64,000 nucleotides of DNA from Helianthus annuus (lineage: Eukaryota > Streptophyta > Magnoliopsida > Asterales > Asteraceae). Shown here piece by piece: positions 19,874 through 31,824 of the stretch. The notes beneath the pieces were generated by a model. It worked only from the letters and a program-made list of their open reading frames with translations. It was not told where the DNA came from and did no database searches. Position numbers and translations under genes: made by a program. The stretch lies in the NCBI RefSeq assembly GCF_002127325.2, contig NC_035436.2, forward strand, positions 20,371,645 to 20,435,644, in the 5' to 3' direction. The first letter of the stretch is position 1. Each line of letters begins with the position of its first letter.

Positions 19874-22800
19874 TGTAACACCCCAAAATTCGAATTATTA
19901 AATTCGTTAGCATGTTGCCATGTTTAATAAAACGAGATACAATAACTAGGTTAATAAACCTAGTTAAATGCCTATTAGATAAGCTAAATGATGAAACTTG
20001 TGGCATATATGATAGTAAGTTAAACTTGAGGGACTTGGAGTGCCAAACTTGGAAGTTTGGTTTACTAAAACAAAAATCACACACACACCCACACAAGGGT
20101 GCGTGAGATCGAGCAGGAGAAAAGAAAAAGGGGTGAAACCCTAGTTCTCAAGAAAGCTTCAAATTGACAAGGAAATTAGGCTCAAATCCGATGCATGAAC
20201 TCATTTTCTTGATGATCTAGCCCTAACAAACATGTGGTAAGTTGTATTTTATGATTTGATGATCTTGCTATGAAGTGGGTTATGGTCAATCCATGAAATT
20301 GTATGAAATTGATCATGTAGATGTGTTAGAATCACATTATAGAACATGAACTATGCAAGATTCTAATTAATTTGATGATTTTGGATGAAACCCACTTGTG
20401 GTAGTGAAGATGATGATATGGATAATCATGCATGTTCATTAGTTGTGTAAGATTGATGTATGATGTTGTATGTAATGAGTAATGGTCAGTTAATTTGGGT
20501 ATAGTATGAAAATTACATGATTCTAGTGGAATTTGATGATCTTGATATGAGTTAGTAAGAATTTGCAAAGAATGCTTGTACATAATGTTTTGTTAGTAGT
20601 ACACCCGCCAAGTGTTCGATAAAATGCCTAAGAGAGCAAAATTTGTGAAATTGTATGAAAGTTATGTAGAAGGTGCTTATGGTGTAGCCGTTAGCAAAAT
20701 AATAAGTTAAGTATGCTTAAGGTGGAGTCATTATGAGAATTCGGATTTGAATGTATGGTTTGGTAAAATTATGCATTAGGAACTTGTACCTTATGTCCCA
20801 ATGATGTAATGCTCGCCATATACTTTATGCATTTGATTCATGGTGATTGAGAGCAAATGTGTACGAATATGTGATGCGTAGTTTATTGATAAGTGATAAT
20901 GTTGGAATTATGTCGTGTACATATGTAAGATGATAATTTGATTGTGCGGATGTCAAACAATGCGGTTGTCGAATGTAGAGTTAAGAAAGCATAAGTATGT
21001 GTATATTGTGTAAGCGACTAGGCGATCATATAGTTGTATGTGTTATACGACATTATGTATGAAATTAATATGATGTCATTAATATGATCTAAGTGGTTGA
21101 CAAATCATGTCGTATGCGTGTTAGTGGAAGTCAATGTAGATACGAGTTGGAAAAATGTATGTTAATATGAATAAGTATAAATACTAACATTATTATGGCA
21201 TGACGGCATGAAAGAATAGGAACCACACTAGCATGGACCAAGCATGGAAGGCTAACGGGTCAAGATGAGGCAAGGAAGCGGTTATGAACACGGATGCACA
21301 AGGTAAGTGATTTCCGTAATCACTTCTTAGTTCAAGTAAGTAATAAAGTGTTGAAATTAATTAAACATGATGTTTGAGGTTAAATATGTAGGAAAGTCTT
21401 TCGTCGTAAATGACGGGATTAAAGTTGACCAAAATGCCCTTGATGGGTATTTTGGGCAAACGATCTTAATAAGTAGTTTAGAAGCAAGTTATTGATTAGT
21501 GTAATGTCTTGGACAAGTATGGAAGCGAAGAGTATGGTCTTGGTATGTCATAAACCATTAACGCGCAAATACCCTTAACGGGTCAAAACTAAGTATATGA
21601 ACGATAATGTGTTAAGAGGATGCAAAATGTCTAAGAACTTATTATTTTATGATAGATGTCACTGGTATTATTAGGTTTATAAGAGTTTATGGTAAAACAA
21701 ACAAGTTACGTTGAAGAATGCATGAACGGGTCGAATTGTGGGTAAGAGGGTAATAAGCCGATAGCGTGTAAGTTAAGATTTTCCTTAAGGCGGTTATGGG
21801 ATTTTAAGTTCATTTGATAGGATGTGAATTTACAAGCATGTAGGAAGAATATGTAGTAATACGGTACCTAAATGTGGGATCCTAAAGAATATGTAGTAAT
21901 AAGGTACCTAAATGTGGGATCCTAAGGAATATGTAGTAATATGGTACCTAAATGTGGGATCCTAAAGAATATGTAGTAATAAGGTACCTAAATGTGGGAT
22001 CCTAAAGAATATGTAGCAATAAGGTACCTAAATGTGGGATCCTAAAGAATATGTAGTAATAAGGTACCTAAATGTGGGATCCTAAAGAATATGTAGTAAT
22101 AAGGTACCTAAATGTGGGATTCTAAAGAATACATAGTAATATGGTACCTAAATGTGGGATCCTAAGGAATATATAGTAAAATGGTACCTAAATGTGGGAT
22201 CCTAAGGAATATATAGTAAAATGGTACCTAAATGTGGGATCCTATTGAATGTATGTACGTATGTAGGTGTGTATGTAGGTAGTATGTGTATGTGTATATA
22301 TATATCCAAGTGAGTATGTACGAATGTGTGCACATATGTAGGGTTGTGAGAAGGCATGTAATAGGTATGTATGTAGACATGTATGTATGTATGTATGTAT
22401 GTAGGTATGCACGTATGTAGGAACGTACGTATGAATGTAGGTACGTAGGTTTGTAAGTAGTTATGTGTGAACGGATGCATATATGTAAGTATGTATGAAA
22501 GTATATACGCAAGTATTCAATGAAATTGAGTATTGACGATAATAATAGTGTGCCTTGTGAACGAAGTGTAACGCAGGTACAATGAGAAAGTCTCACCACG
22601 GATTGTACGATCAGATGGAAAGCTGGGATGTAAAGAGTTAACGGAATAAAAAGTAAACGTGAATAAATCTTGTATGTTTATAATGCGTACTAATGTTATG
22701 AATTTTATGTGGTGAGCGCAGGTAGTACGAGTCATGAGGATCATCAAGGAATAGAGATCGAGGATCGAGTCACTAGTGAGATTGTACGGGAACGTTGATG

Positions 22801-22980
22801 TATATAATGTAGTAAACATAAGCTATGTTTTTACTTAGTAAATAAGTCGATTGATGGATTTATGTGAAAGAGTTATGTTAAAGTTAATTTTTAAATAAGT
22901 TAAGGTGTTTATAATGAAAGAAAGTTTATGACTTGAACTTCCGCTGCGACTTTTAGTCAAATACGTATTAGGGTCTTACA
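19874..22980 (+). mobile_element. Element C 3' LTR
   Basis: Near-identical partner of 14006-17108, offset by 5868 bp until the TATG tract where it gains 4 bp. It carries the same ten 40-bp units at 21844-22243. It ends GGGTCTTACA directly before the GAATC TSD, after which the RNase H sequence of A resumes. Confidence 0.93.
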
Positions 22981-22985
22981 GAATC

Positions 22986-23764
22986 TCACAGTCGTAATCG
23001 TTGAGAAGTTCCACCCATCAACGTTGACGCATATTAAGTTCCTTCTGGTCAAAGATGTGTTGTAGGCTCCTATGATCGGTGAAGATCATACACTTGGTAC
23101 CATACAGGTAGTGTCGCCAAATCTTTAACGCAAAAACAACTGCGCCTAGCTCGAGATCGTGGGTTGTATAGTTCTTCTCGTGGATTTTGAGCTGACGAGA
23201 TGCGTAAGCTATAACCTTGTCCCGTTGCATAAGAACACAACCAAGACCAGGGTTCGAGGCATCGCAATAGACTATAAAGTTGTCGTTTCCGTCGGCTAAA
23301 GCGAGAACAGGAGCATTGCAAAGCATGTGCTTGAGGGTTTGGAAGGCAGACTCTTGTTCGGTTCTCCAAACAAAAGGCTTGTCTTTATGCGTGAGAGCGG
23401 TAAGCGGCACAGCGATATTTGAGAATCCTTCGATAAATCGTTGATAATAGCCCGCTAATCCGAGAAAAGAACGGACTTCAGACGGGTTCTTCGGCGTAAT
23501 CCAACTCTTAACTACTTCAATCTTCGCGGGATCGACATGAATACCTTGACTATTGACAATGTGACCGAGGAACTGAACCTCCTCCCGCCAAAATTCACAC
23601 TTGGAGAACTTGGCATAGAGTCGATTCCCCTGGAGTAGCTCGAGAACCAAACGTAGATGTTGCGCGTGTTCGGCTTTCGACTTGGAATAGATCAAGACAT
23701 CGACAATGAACACGATGACGAAACGGTCGAGATATGGTTTACACACTCGATTCATCAGATCCAT
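22986..23764 (-). pseudogene. Element A reverse transcriptase (C-terminal part) and RNase H, inactive
   Basis: The minus-strand frame starting at 23764 reads [19 protein letters not shown], then the active-site motif as FIVDVLIYS where gypsy RTs have two adjacent Asp; one catalytic Asp is Val. The thumb and connection follow ([32 protein letters not shown]), then RNase H with [43 protein letters not shown] and [11 protein letters not shown]. An in-frame TGA (23018-23020) interrupts the RQR-W motif; beyond it, [11 protein letters not shown] runs to the C insertion site. It joins the upstream RT fragment by a one-base frameshift near 23764. Confidence 0.92.
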
Positions 23765-24099
23765 GAAAACCGCGGCGCATTGGTTAAACCGAAAGGCACA
23801 ACAACGAATTCATAATGGCCATAACGAGTGCGAAACGTGGTTTTGGGTATATCCTCCTCTTGAATGCGTAGCTGGTGATAGCCTGAGCATAGATCGATCT
23901 TCGAGAAACATGTAGCACCTTGTAGCTGATCAAACAAATCGTCAATGCGAGGCAGGGGATAGCGGTTCTTGATGGTTAACTTATTCAGTTCCCGATAGTC
24001 GATGCACATCCTGAACGACCCATCCTTCTTTTTAACGAAGAGGACTGGCGCGCCCCTTGGAGAGGTGCTCGGGCGAATAAAGCCTTTTTCGAGTAATTC
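23755..24099 (-). pseudogene. Element A reverse transcriptase, N-terminal part
   Basis: The minus strand reads [40 protein letters not shown], the first catalytic Asp in [12 protein letters not shown], and [19 protein letters not shown]. Just after NAP the frame is lost by an apparent one-base deletion, and the next part of the RT continues in another frame (23764 downwards). A TAG at 24100-24102 separates this piece from the protease frame upstream. Confidence 0.9.
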
Positions 24100-25546
24100 C
24101 TAAAGCTGACTCGAGAGTTCACGCATTTCGGACGGTGCGAGTGGGTAAGGGGCTTTGGCAACAGGGTTGGCTCCAGGAATGAGGCCGATATGAAAGTCGA
24201 TATCACGACTTGGAGGTAAACCTGGTAGATCTTCGGGGAAAACATTCGGAAATTCACACACAACGGGGACATCGCTTATTCCCGGATTACCTTTCTTTTC
24301 CTTCTCTGCTACTATAATGTTCGCCAAGAAAGCTCTGTATTCCTTGCGGAGATACTTGCTAGCTTGGACACATGACATGAGTTTGAGACCTTTCGAGGCA
24401 GTTTCACCATAGACACACAATAAATCACCACTCGCGAGCGAGAATCGAATCATCTTATCGAAACACACAACTTCAGCATGGTTTTCGCGAAGAAAGTCCA
24501 TGCCTACTATGACGTCAAAACTTCCGTGTTGCATCGGAATAAGGTCAATTGGGAAGATGTGATTGTTGAGATCGAGAATACAATCACGAAGAACAGAATT
24601 AACGGCGACAGTTCTTCCGGTGGCGACTTCTACATCCAACGTCGAGGGGAGATGGGAGCGCTTACGACTAAGGAGCTTCTCGAATTCAAACGATACAAAG
24701 CAGTTATCAGCTCCAGTATCAAACAAACATGAAGCATAAATACCATTCACAAGGAACATACCATTGACCACGTTGTTTTCAGCCTGGGCTTGGCGCACAT
24801 TGATGTTGAAAGTTCTGGCATGTGCGGCTTGTTGCTGCTGCTGCGGCTGTTGCTGCTGGTGAGGCTGCTGCTGCTGGGGCTCTTGTTTCACAACACTGTT
24901 CGGGCACATGTTCGCAAAGTGGTTGGGATCACCACATGCGAAGCAGACTCGGGCGTTGACCGCGGGTGCCTGAGTCGCGTGTTGGCCTTGAGGGGCTGGG
25001 AGCAGAGCTTGATGAGCAGTGGCTTGAGTAGGGGCTTGACGAGGGCCAGTACGATAGTTAGCAGTGAAGTGGCCGTACATATTGCAGTGAGCACAGAAAC
25101 GGCAGGCGAGACCCACCGGGTGATGATAGGAGTATGTCGGGCAAGCAGGGTGGGGGCCTGTGTATGCACGCTTAGCAGGCGGTGCATAAGTAACTGGTGA
25201 TGGGCGGTGGTGAGACCGCTGCTGAGCCGGTACAGCTTGAAGTGGAGCAGCAGTGGTGGTGGCAGCACAGTTCTTGTTGCTGGAGCTACTGTTGTTGTTC
25301 TTCTTCCTACGGCGTGAGGATTTTGACGATTGAGCAGCGGCGGTTCAGCGGTTGGTGCGGTAGTGACTTGATGCAGGGACTTTGAAGGCTTATCCCAAAA
25401 ACCAGCTTTTACCCTTTTGTCGTTGATTTCAGCGGCAAGCAAGTAAGTTTCTTCAATCATTGTTGGCTTTGCGGCGTGCACAAAATCCTCAACACAATCG
25501 GGTAGAGCTCGAAAGTACTTCTTGATCGTCATGTCGGGCGTCTTCA
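24100..25546 (-). pseudogene. Element A gag C-terminus, zinc knuckles and protease
   Basis: The frame 25116-24100 (338 aa) carries two zinc knuckles: one degenerate, C8-x2-C11-x4-H16 with Tyr at the last Cys position, and one intact (CFACGDPNHFANMC, residues 58-71). A Gln-rich stretch follows (about 80-96), then the aspartic protease with FDTGAD (about 132-137) and the flap-side IVGMDFL motif, and the linker FPEDLPGLPPSRDIDFHI before RT. It ends at TAG 24100-24102 inside a conserved LQELL-type stretch. The 25547-25200 portion continues gag (TIKKYFRALPDCVEDFVHA, EETYLLAAEINDKR) in a different frame, so at least one further frameshift lies between about 25120 and 25270. Confidence 0.88.
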
Positions 25547-26128
25547 CTTGATCGGACAGATGATGCTGAGCTGCTTAAAACGAGCAGTCAGGGCAGCGTT
25601 GTCACCTTCCTTCTGCTTAATATTCCAGAATTCGTCCTCTAGATTTTGGCGTTCATGGGGAGGGCAGAATTCGTCCATCATGATGGCTTTCAACTCTTCC
25701 CACGTCAGCTCATAGGCTGCATCATTTCCGCGTTTGTTTCTTTCGGCCATCCACCAGTCTAATGCGCGGGACTGGAAGACGCCGGTAGCGTTTAGAGTGC
25801 GGAGATTTTCCGGACATCCACTCTGGCGCAGAGTGACTTCGATGGAATCGAACCATTGAAACATAGCCGTCGGGCCATCTTCTCCAGTGAATTCTTTCGG
25901 ACGGCAAGCCTTGAACTGCTTGAAGCTGAAAGCAGTCTTGGTAGCAACTTTAGGAGCTTCGGTTGTAGATTCCTCAGACGATTTGCTAACATTCTCGTAA
26001 ATTTCATTCACGATCTGAGGCACCACCTTGGCCACTTGCTTAGCGAGGATGGCAGCAAGGCGTTTGTCCCTCTGTTCTTGACGAGTGAGTCGTGGGTGTC
26101 GGGGTCCAGATGATGGTCCAGTTGACAT
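25544..26128 (-). pseudogene. Element A gag N-terminal part (retrotrans_gag region)
   Basis: A 194-residue minus-strand frame begins MSTGPSSGPRHPRL and contains the gypsy capsid signature: GPTAMFQWFDSIEVTLRQSG, ATGVFQSRALDWW, FCPPHERQNLEDEFWNIKQK and ARFKQLSIICP. E's gag at 61115-61616 is a close homologue. At 25546 the reading shifts: one base is missing relative to E after ICP, and the true continuation (KTPDMTIKKYF) is in another frame. Gag forms the virus-like particle in which reverse transcription occurs. Confidence 0.9.
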
Positions 26129-27282
26129 TGTCTGCAGCAGACATTGTCATAGGTCTTAGACACGTCATAAATCGAATCTCACCTCACACGTATAATACTT
26201 TCTAAAGCTCGGGAATACATTGAAACATGTATCACATAAACATGTAAGCACATAATCACCGATTCACATAAGCACAGAAGCACATAAACACGTAAAGCAC
26301 GTAAGCGTATAAGAACGTAGGGCACAGAAACACAGTAGCACATACGCACGTAATCACAAGATGCAGTCAGAATACAGAAACCTATCATTCAAAGTCTGCG
26401 AGTGTTTGAATATAGCGATCGCGTTTAGCATAGCAATTAGTATAGTATAGGCGTATAACATAGCTTGAGGTCGTCCATAATTTAGCGATTTGTCAGCGTT
26501 TTGAGATAGGAGTGCAATGCGGGGTGTGCGTGTCGATCGAAGTGAAAGCAAAAAATCGATTAATTCTCCAAAATTTAAATTTAAACACATAAGCAGGTAA
26601 ATACACACAAACACATAAAATCAACGAATCATCAGAGTCAGCAGTTGCGGGCTCAGAATCGAAACACAAAAAAATCGAGAAATAGATTGTCTGCGGCTAT
26701 TAGACATTGACTATCCAAAGTGATTCGACTATTCTCAAGGACTTGTCGTACATATTTTGACTTTCAGGACCGTGCTTATGCCTTGATTCTTGGGCGTTTG
26801 GCACGCATCCCTTTAGTCGTATCGTGACTTCTGGTCGTTGGAGTCCGTCGAGTCTTTGGTAAGAGTTTTGTAAAACCAAGTAAAAGCCGGAACAAGTCGT
26901 CAAGGTTAGGGTTTCACCCCTGGCTTCACAACTTCGTTCCTGTTTTGATAAAATAGGGACGAAATTCGCGCTAAAGTATGGATTTCACTCCTGGTTCAAT
27001 GCGAATTCTCGCGTTTTATAGATAAATACAGATCAAACAAGCAATTTAATTGAGAATTTACGGTTTCCACACCTAATCTCGACTTAATTGCCTATTCATT
27101 ATTGAAAATTCGGGTGCAGTGATAGTGTAGCATGCGCGAGAATAATGTGGAATAGCAGTAAGCTCATACATGATCCCTACTGGACATGCACGAGTCGGTC
27201 TATTGGGTCCTAACTATAGACTAGGTCTCTAAGACAATCGACCCGGACTAGGTCGAGTCTTGCCTAATTCTCTATAGTTATG
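26129..27282 (-). other. Element A leader (PBS to gag), non-coding
   Basis: About 1.15 kb between PBS and gag with no credible coding sequence. It aligns by eye with the leader of E (61703-62824), sharing blocks such as the CACATAAGCAC-type repeats and the end GACCCGGACTAGGTCGAG. The leader should contain packaging and dimerisation signals, but none can be pointed to. Confidence 0.75.
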
Positions 27283-27294
27283 GCTCTGATACCA
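27283..27294 (-). promoter_or_regulatory. Primer binding site of element A
   Basis: GCTCTGATACCA on the + strand is the complement of TGGTATCAGAGC, 3 nt from the 5' LTR boundary at 27298. Initiator tRNA-Met priming is expected. Confidence 0.93.
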
Positions 27295-27297
27295 ATC

Positions 27298-27761
27298 TGT
27301 CACACCCCAACCGATGGCGGAAACATCGGGGCGCGGCACTGAGCGAAACAGATTGTCCAAAAGTTTCCATAACAACTATATTTACCATATATTTAAGGCA
27401 ACATGTCTCATACCATGTCATATAAGATAATACAAATTATTACAGAAAGACCTAGTCAAATTGTTCTGTTCCGACAACTCAGATTTTTATTACAGACAAT
27501 TGTTTATTGTTGACCTAGGTCTTTCCGAGCCTCGATTTCATACCAAAGAAAGCAATAAAGCATCCTAAGCACCTGTCACATACGTTAAAGTAAAAGTCAA
27601 TACACATAGTGTAAAGGCGAGCATACAAGTTTGATAATAGCATATAGAGTTCGAAAGCGTTACGCATAACCAGCACGTACACAGAGTGAAATGAGGCATG
27701 TTAGTTATCGACATGAACCTATCGATACCAGTGACTGCGGGTTGACTGCCCAAGGCAGTTC
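27298..27761 (-). mobile_element. Element A 5' LTR, segment 1 (next to the PBS)
   Basis: It begins TGTCACACCCCAACC and aligns with the 3' LTR from 6054 with a few percent difference. It ends with AGTTC (27757-27761), the target site of D; the LTR resumes after the second AGTTC at 41812-41816. Confidence 0.92.
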
Positions 27762-28859
27762 TGTCACACCCGCTCATAGCGGAAGCACGAGGTGTGATCT
27801 GATCGGTTCTCATTGCATAACAATATAAGTGAACATACTAAATGAATAAAAACAAGCTCCAATGCCATTGTCATAATCGTTTTAAAAGAACACAACATAA
27901 GTTAAATGTATTGGTTACAAACCATCAAATGAAAATAAGTTGTCATTGTTTTATACATCAAAATGTAAGTCTTAAAATGTCAAGGCTTTGACCACTATAT
28001 CACCGTGAAGAGGCGGTATATAACGGGCAAACCCTTCAAATGGTGGCATGGAATCTTGATACTTGCTTTCCTTGACTGAAATGTCTGCGTGGTCCACTAA
28101 TTTCCCGAAATACATGTTAAGTTTGAAAACATCAACAAAAGTTGGCGAGTTCATTCAGTTTAGTTGTATGAGATGTATCTGTAAAATGTGAGTTGTATAA
28201 AATGTATCTGTATAAGGGGAGTTGTATAAAATGTATCCATAAAATGTGAGTTGTATAAAATGTATCTGTATGTAATGATGTAGTATGTAAAGCGTCAATG
28301 AAATCGCTGATCATTAATGTTTTGCAAGGACATTAATATGTGTGACGAAAAAGGAAGCAATCCAACCCTAGACGATTTTATGTCGACTCCTATCGACTGG
28401 GACACAAAAGCACTCTTCTGTATGGGTCCACGACCAAGAGTGGGGCTCGCCAAAACCCATTAGATCTAACCACTTGTACCTAGGTCCAAACTGGATTAAT
28501 GGTGCTTAGATGTATAACCCTAGTTCGCACATGATCTAAGGCGTTTCATTCCCTAACTTTAACATACGTTGAACATGTATTTTACCCGATAGTTGTAAAG
28601 TTGTAAAACATTTAAATGAATAGGGGACATGAACTCACAGAATTGCGTCCGTGAATTGTAAGTAACTGTGATCTGACGTACGGTCGTCCTGAATAGTGTC
28701 ACGACCTACAAACGTTCTATATTTGTTAGACACTTCGGTCTTTGTAAATGACTTGAGTACAAGTCTTGTGTCTTAAATATGTGTAAGACTTGTATGTCTT
28801 TATTGTTCGTTGAACTGTGTATTAGATGAATGAATTGTTAAACTGTTATATATATTTCA

Positions 28860-28862
<3 letters not shown>

Positions 28863-28925
<63 letters not shown>
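28863..28925. repeat. AT dinucleotide microsatellite in the 3' LTR of D
   Basis: About 31 AT units. The partner LTR has a shorter run at 39074-39099, so the tract has changed length since insertion. Confidence 0.95.
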
Positions 28926-28928
<3 letters not shown>

Positions 28929-29019
28929 ATCTTGTGAGTTGTATCATCGGGTCTTGTCTTCTTGATTTCGTGTATTTGTATAAGTAAATTGTATAATTGT
29001 AATTTTTATCAATTATATG

Positions 29020-29340
29020 TCATTGGGCTTAGCCCAAGAATTCATGTTATTGGGCCCAAATAGTGTTGGGCCTAAATAGTGTTGGGCCTAAATAGTGTTG
29101 GGCCTCAATAGTGTTGGGCCTAAATGTTATTGGGCTTAATGTTATTGGGCCTTGGCCCATATGTTGGGTTTTGGGCTTAGCCCATGAGTCTTGATATTGG
29201 GCTTAGCCCATGTATTTATGTTAAGCCCAATTAGGACGATAAGCCCATTTGTAAAATAGCCCATTTGTATCATAAATAAGCCCATTTATATAAAATAGGC
29301 CCATATGTAAAATAAGCCCATTTGTTATAAAATAAGCCCA
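29020..29340. promoter_or_regulatory. Dense TGGGCC/TGGGCT (site II-type) cluster in the 3' LTR of D
   Basis: Five tandem 16-bp units of the form TGGGCCTAAATAGTGT (about 29050-29130) are followed by many more TGGGCY or RGCCCA motifs in both orientations, including TGGGCTTAGCCCA twice. TGGGCY is the site II motif bound by TCP factors in plant promoters. The 5' LTR has seven tandem units (about 39214-39345) and the same flanking motifs. Confidence 0.65.
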
Positions 29341-31669
29341 TGTGTTAAAAATATATTCTTTCATTTTTTATAAAAGTTACTAAGTATAGGCTTTTTAGTT
29401 AAAAGAATACATAATAGTTTTTATAAGTTTCAAAACATCCGGATATTGTTGTCGGTGATTTGTATGTATTCGTGTCGAAAGATAGCCTAAACGTCGTAGT
29501 AACTCCTCGGAATGGCGATATGTTCATAGATTCGCCCGTCGTCCGTTTTGACCATAAGTTGTGTTCGAAAGCTCGGAATGTCCGTAAGTGTGTTTTAAGG
29601 CGTATTTAACTGTAGACTTGTAAGACTTTAGTCGAAATGTACATTGTGTTCATTTGTACCATTGCATTCAAGTTCCTAGTTATCATAAATATAACTAATA
29701 CAAACAAATAACACATAGCACATAAGTTGTTAAGTTAACTAAATATATATTTATATCAAACTTTGCTTTTATAAAAACTATTCTTTAAAATCTTTTAATC
29801 TAATAAAGATTTTGTCAAAAATATAGTTTTTATAACTTATGATTTTCAAGAAAAATTTGCCATATTTTATTAGAAATATGAGCTTTGCCATGTTTAATAA
29901 AACATATCTTTTTCTTATAAAATCACCACTAATCTTCTCATATTTTTCTTAATAAAAACATATGAGATTTATAACATAAACTTAACAAGATGAACTCATA
30001 ATCATGTAGGGTTTTGGTATAATCTTTACATATGTTTACTAGTTCAAAAATCATACTTTACTTCTAGTTTTAACAAGCTTTTTTATAAAACCCATCTTGT
30101 ATGTTTCTTTTTATAACTTTGTAAAAGTATTATTTTTAGTTAAAAACCTTACATACTTTAACAAAATCAAAGATCATGATCATCCATCTAAACATTTATG
30201 TTTAACAAAACCCCTAAACATTTTCATGTACACTTGTTAGATTATGTTTTTAAACATCATCTAACAAGTTATTTGTATGCTAATCATCAAAACTAGATCA
30301 AATATGCAAGTAATCATCTTTAAATCACAACATAAACACACTTTTATATCATGGTTATTATTTTGCTTCTTTGTATTTTCATATTATTCGGTATGATTGT
30401 TTTAGTTATAACTTGTTCTTTAAACAATAAATACATAAATAAGTATGAAAATGAGATTGTTGAAGCTTACTTCTAGCACTAATGGCTAGGGATGATCTTG
30501 ATGATGATTAAGAAAAGAAAAATGATGATCTTGATGCTTGTGAGCTCTTAGATGGATGAGAAAGCTTGCTTCAACTTGTGTATGCCTTAGATCTTCTCAA
30601 GTTCCATGAAAATGCATCTTGATCATCATGAAAGTGGCTTGAAAATGAAGATGGGGGAGGGGTGTTCTTGACCGAAAATGGGGTTATGGTTGAGAGAGTT
30701 TGTGTGTGAAAGTTATAGTGTAAAGTGTGTGTAATGTGCTAGTAAACTAAGCTTCAAAAAGTGTTAACAATCTTTCACCAACATTCACCACTTGTCCACT
30801 TGGTTAATCCACTTGCAAACTTAGGATATTTGTGGTAACTAGTTGAAAAAGTGGGTCCCACAAGGGGATGTTGCAACCGTGAATGGGGGGGGGGGAGTTC
30901 CCTTTGTTTTTGCTTCTTGATTTACTTAGTAAAAGTGTTAGAACCTTTAGGTAGTTGTTTAGGAAATTTATAAGTATAAGTGTTTAAGTGTTTAAAGGGT
31001 GTTAAATGATCATTACTAGACCATAATGATCCAATTAACACTAGATGACCATTAAAAAAAGATTTGATATTGTTCGGGTATTCGTTTCGAATTGTTTCGG
31101 TTAGATGTTATTTGAACGCTAAGTTGTGTAACTTGTGTGAATTGCTGTAGTTTTTGGTTCGGATGATACCCGAATGTATCCTCACATGAATTCTATGTTA
31201 AATAACATTTTTACATGTCGTAAAAATATTAGAAGGCTGATTTCTGCATAATTTCTGCGGAAAAGTGTTGAAATCGTCGCTTTTAGTGCTTTTCGGACAA
31301 TTTTTAGTGTTATGGGACTTCGGAAAGGTTTTAAATCAAACCCTTGCATTCCTAGTTAGGTTTAATATATTTTAGATGTTGGAATTCCGTCTGAGTCCTA
31401 AAGATGTCGTTTAGATGATTTCTGCGGATCCTGCGTTTTCATCAGAATACTAGTTTTCTAGGTGCTTTTCTAGTAGTTTCGATGCATTGTTTAAACTGTT
31501 TCAAATGTACTTAATAAAAATGAATCATATGCATCCTAAGTAAGTATTCCATGAGTATTCTAAGTGTATGTTACGAAATACGCAGTTCGGGTGTTCAAAA
31601 TGCATAAAAATGTAGCTAAAACGAGTACTTTGAGTGTAAGAAAGTTACCGAAAAGTGGCAGTTGTCACA

Positions 31670-31706
31670 TTCTCCCCCTGTTATTGAGAATTTCGTCCCG
31701 GAATTC
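31670..31706 (-). promoter_or_regulatory. Polypurine tract and pre-PPT hairpin of element D
   Basis: On the minus strand CAGGGGGAGAA abuts the LTR. Upstream of it GAATTCCG, GGA, CGAAATTC (31688-31706) forms an 8-position stem with one mismatch, at the same spacing as in A, E, F and C. Confidence 0.78.
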
Positions 31707-31824
31707 AAGATGAGTCATCCTTTGCAGGAATATTCTCGAACAGGTGGGTATATTTTGGTTTTGATTTGATCTTCACGTTCCCAAGTATATTCGGGTCTGT
31801 GTCGAGAGTTCCAATGAATTTTTA

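Larger units (their letters stand above)
14006..22980 (+). mobile_element. Element C: young non-autonomous LTR retrotransposon (LARD-like), TSD GAATC
   Basis: Two direct LTRs (14006-17108, 3103 bp; 19874-22980, 3107 bp) enclose 2765 bp without any coding region of note. GAATC flanks both sides (14001-14005, 22981-22985). PBS (17112-17123) and polypurine tract (19858-19872) set the + orientation. By eye the LTRs differ by one tetranucleotide unit in a TATG repeat and about one substitution, so insertion is recent. Long LTRs with a non-coding interior fit the class called large retrotransposon derivatives (LARDs). Its proteins must come from another element. The end signals resemble those of gypsy chromoviruses, the likely source. 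Confidence 0.93.
27762..31669 (-). mobile_element. Element D 3' LTR (3908 bp)
   Basis: Contents from left: a GTTGTATAAAATGTATC repeat cluster (28180-28270), a long AT run (28863-28925), the TGGGCY cluster (29020-29340), an AT-rich central part, and the G11/GTGGGTCCCAC block (30852-30898), which on the element's strand is a C run next to ATTCACGGTT. It retains the segment at 31066-31145 that the 5' LTR has lost. Confidence 0.9.
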
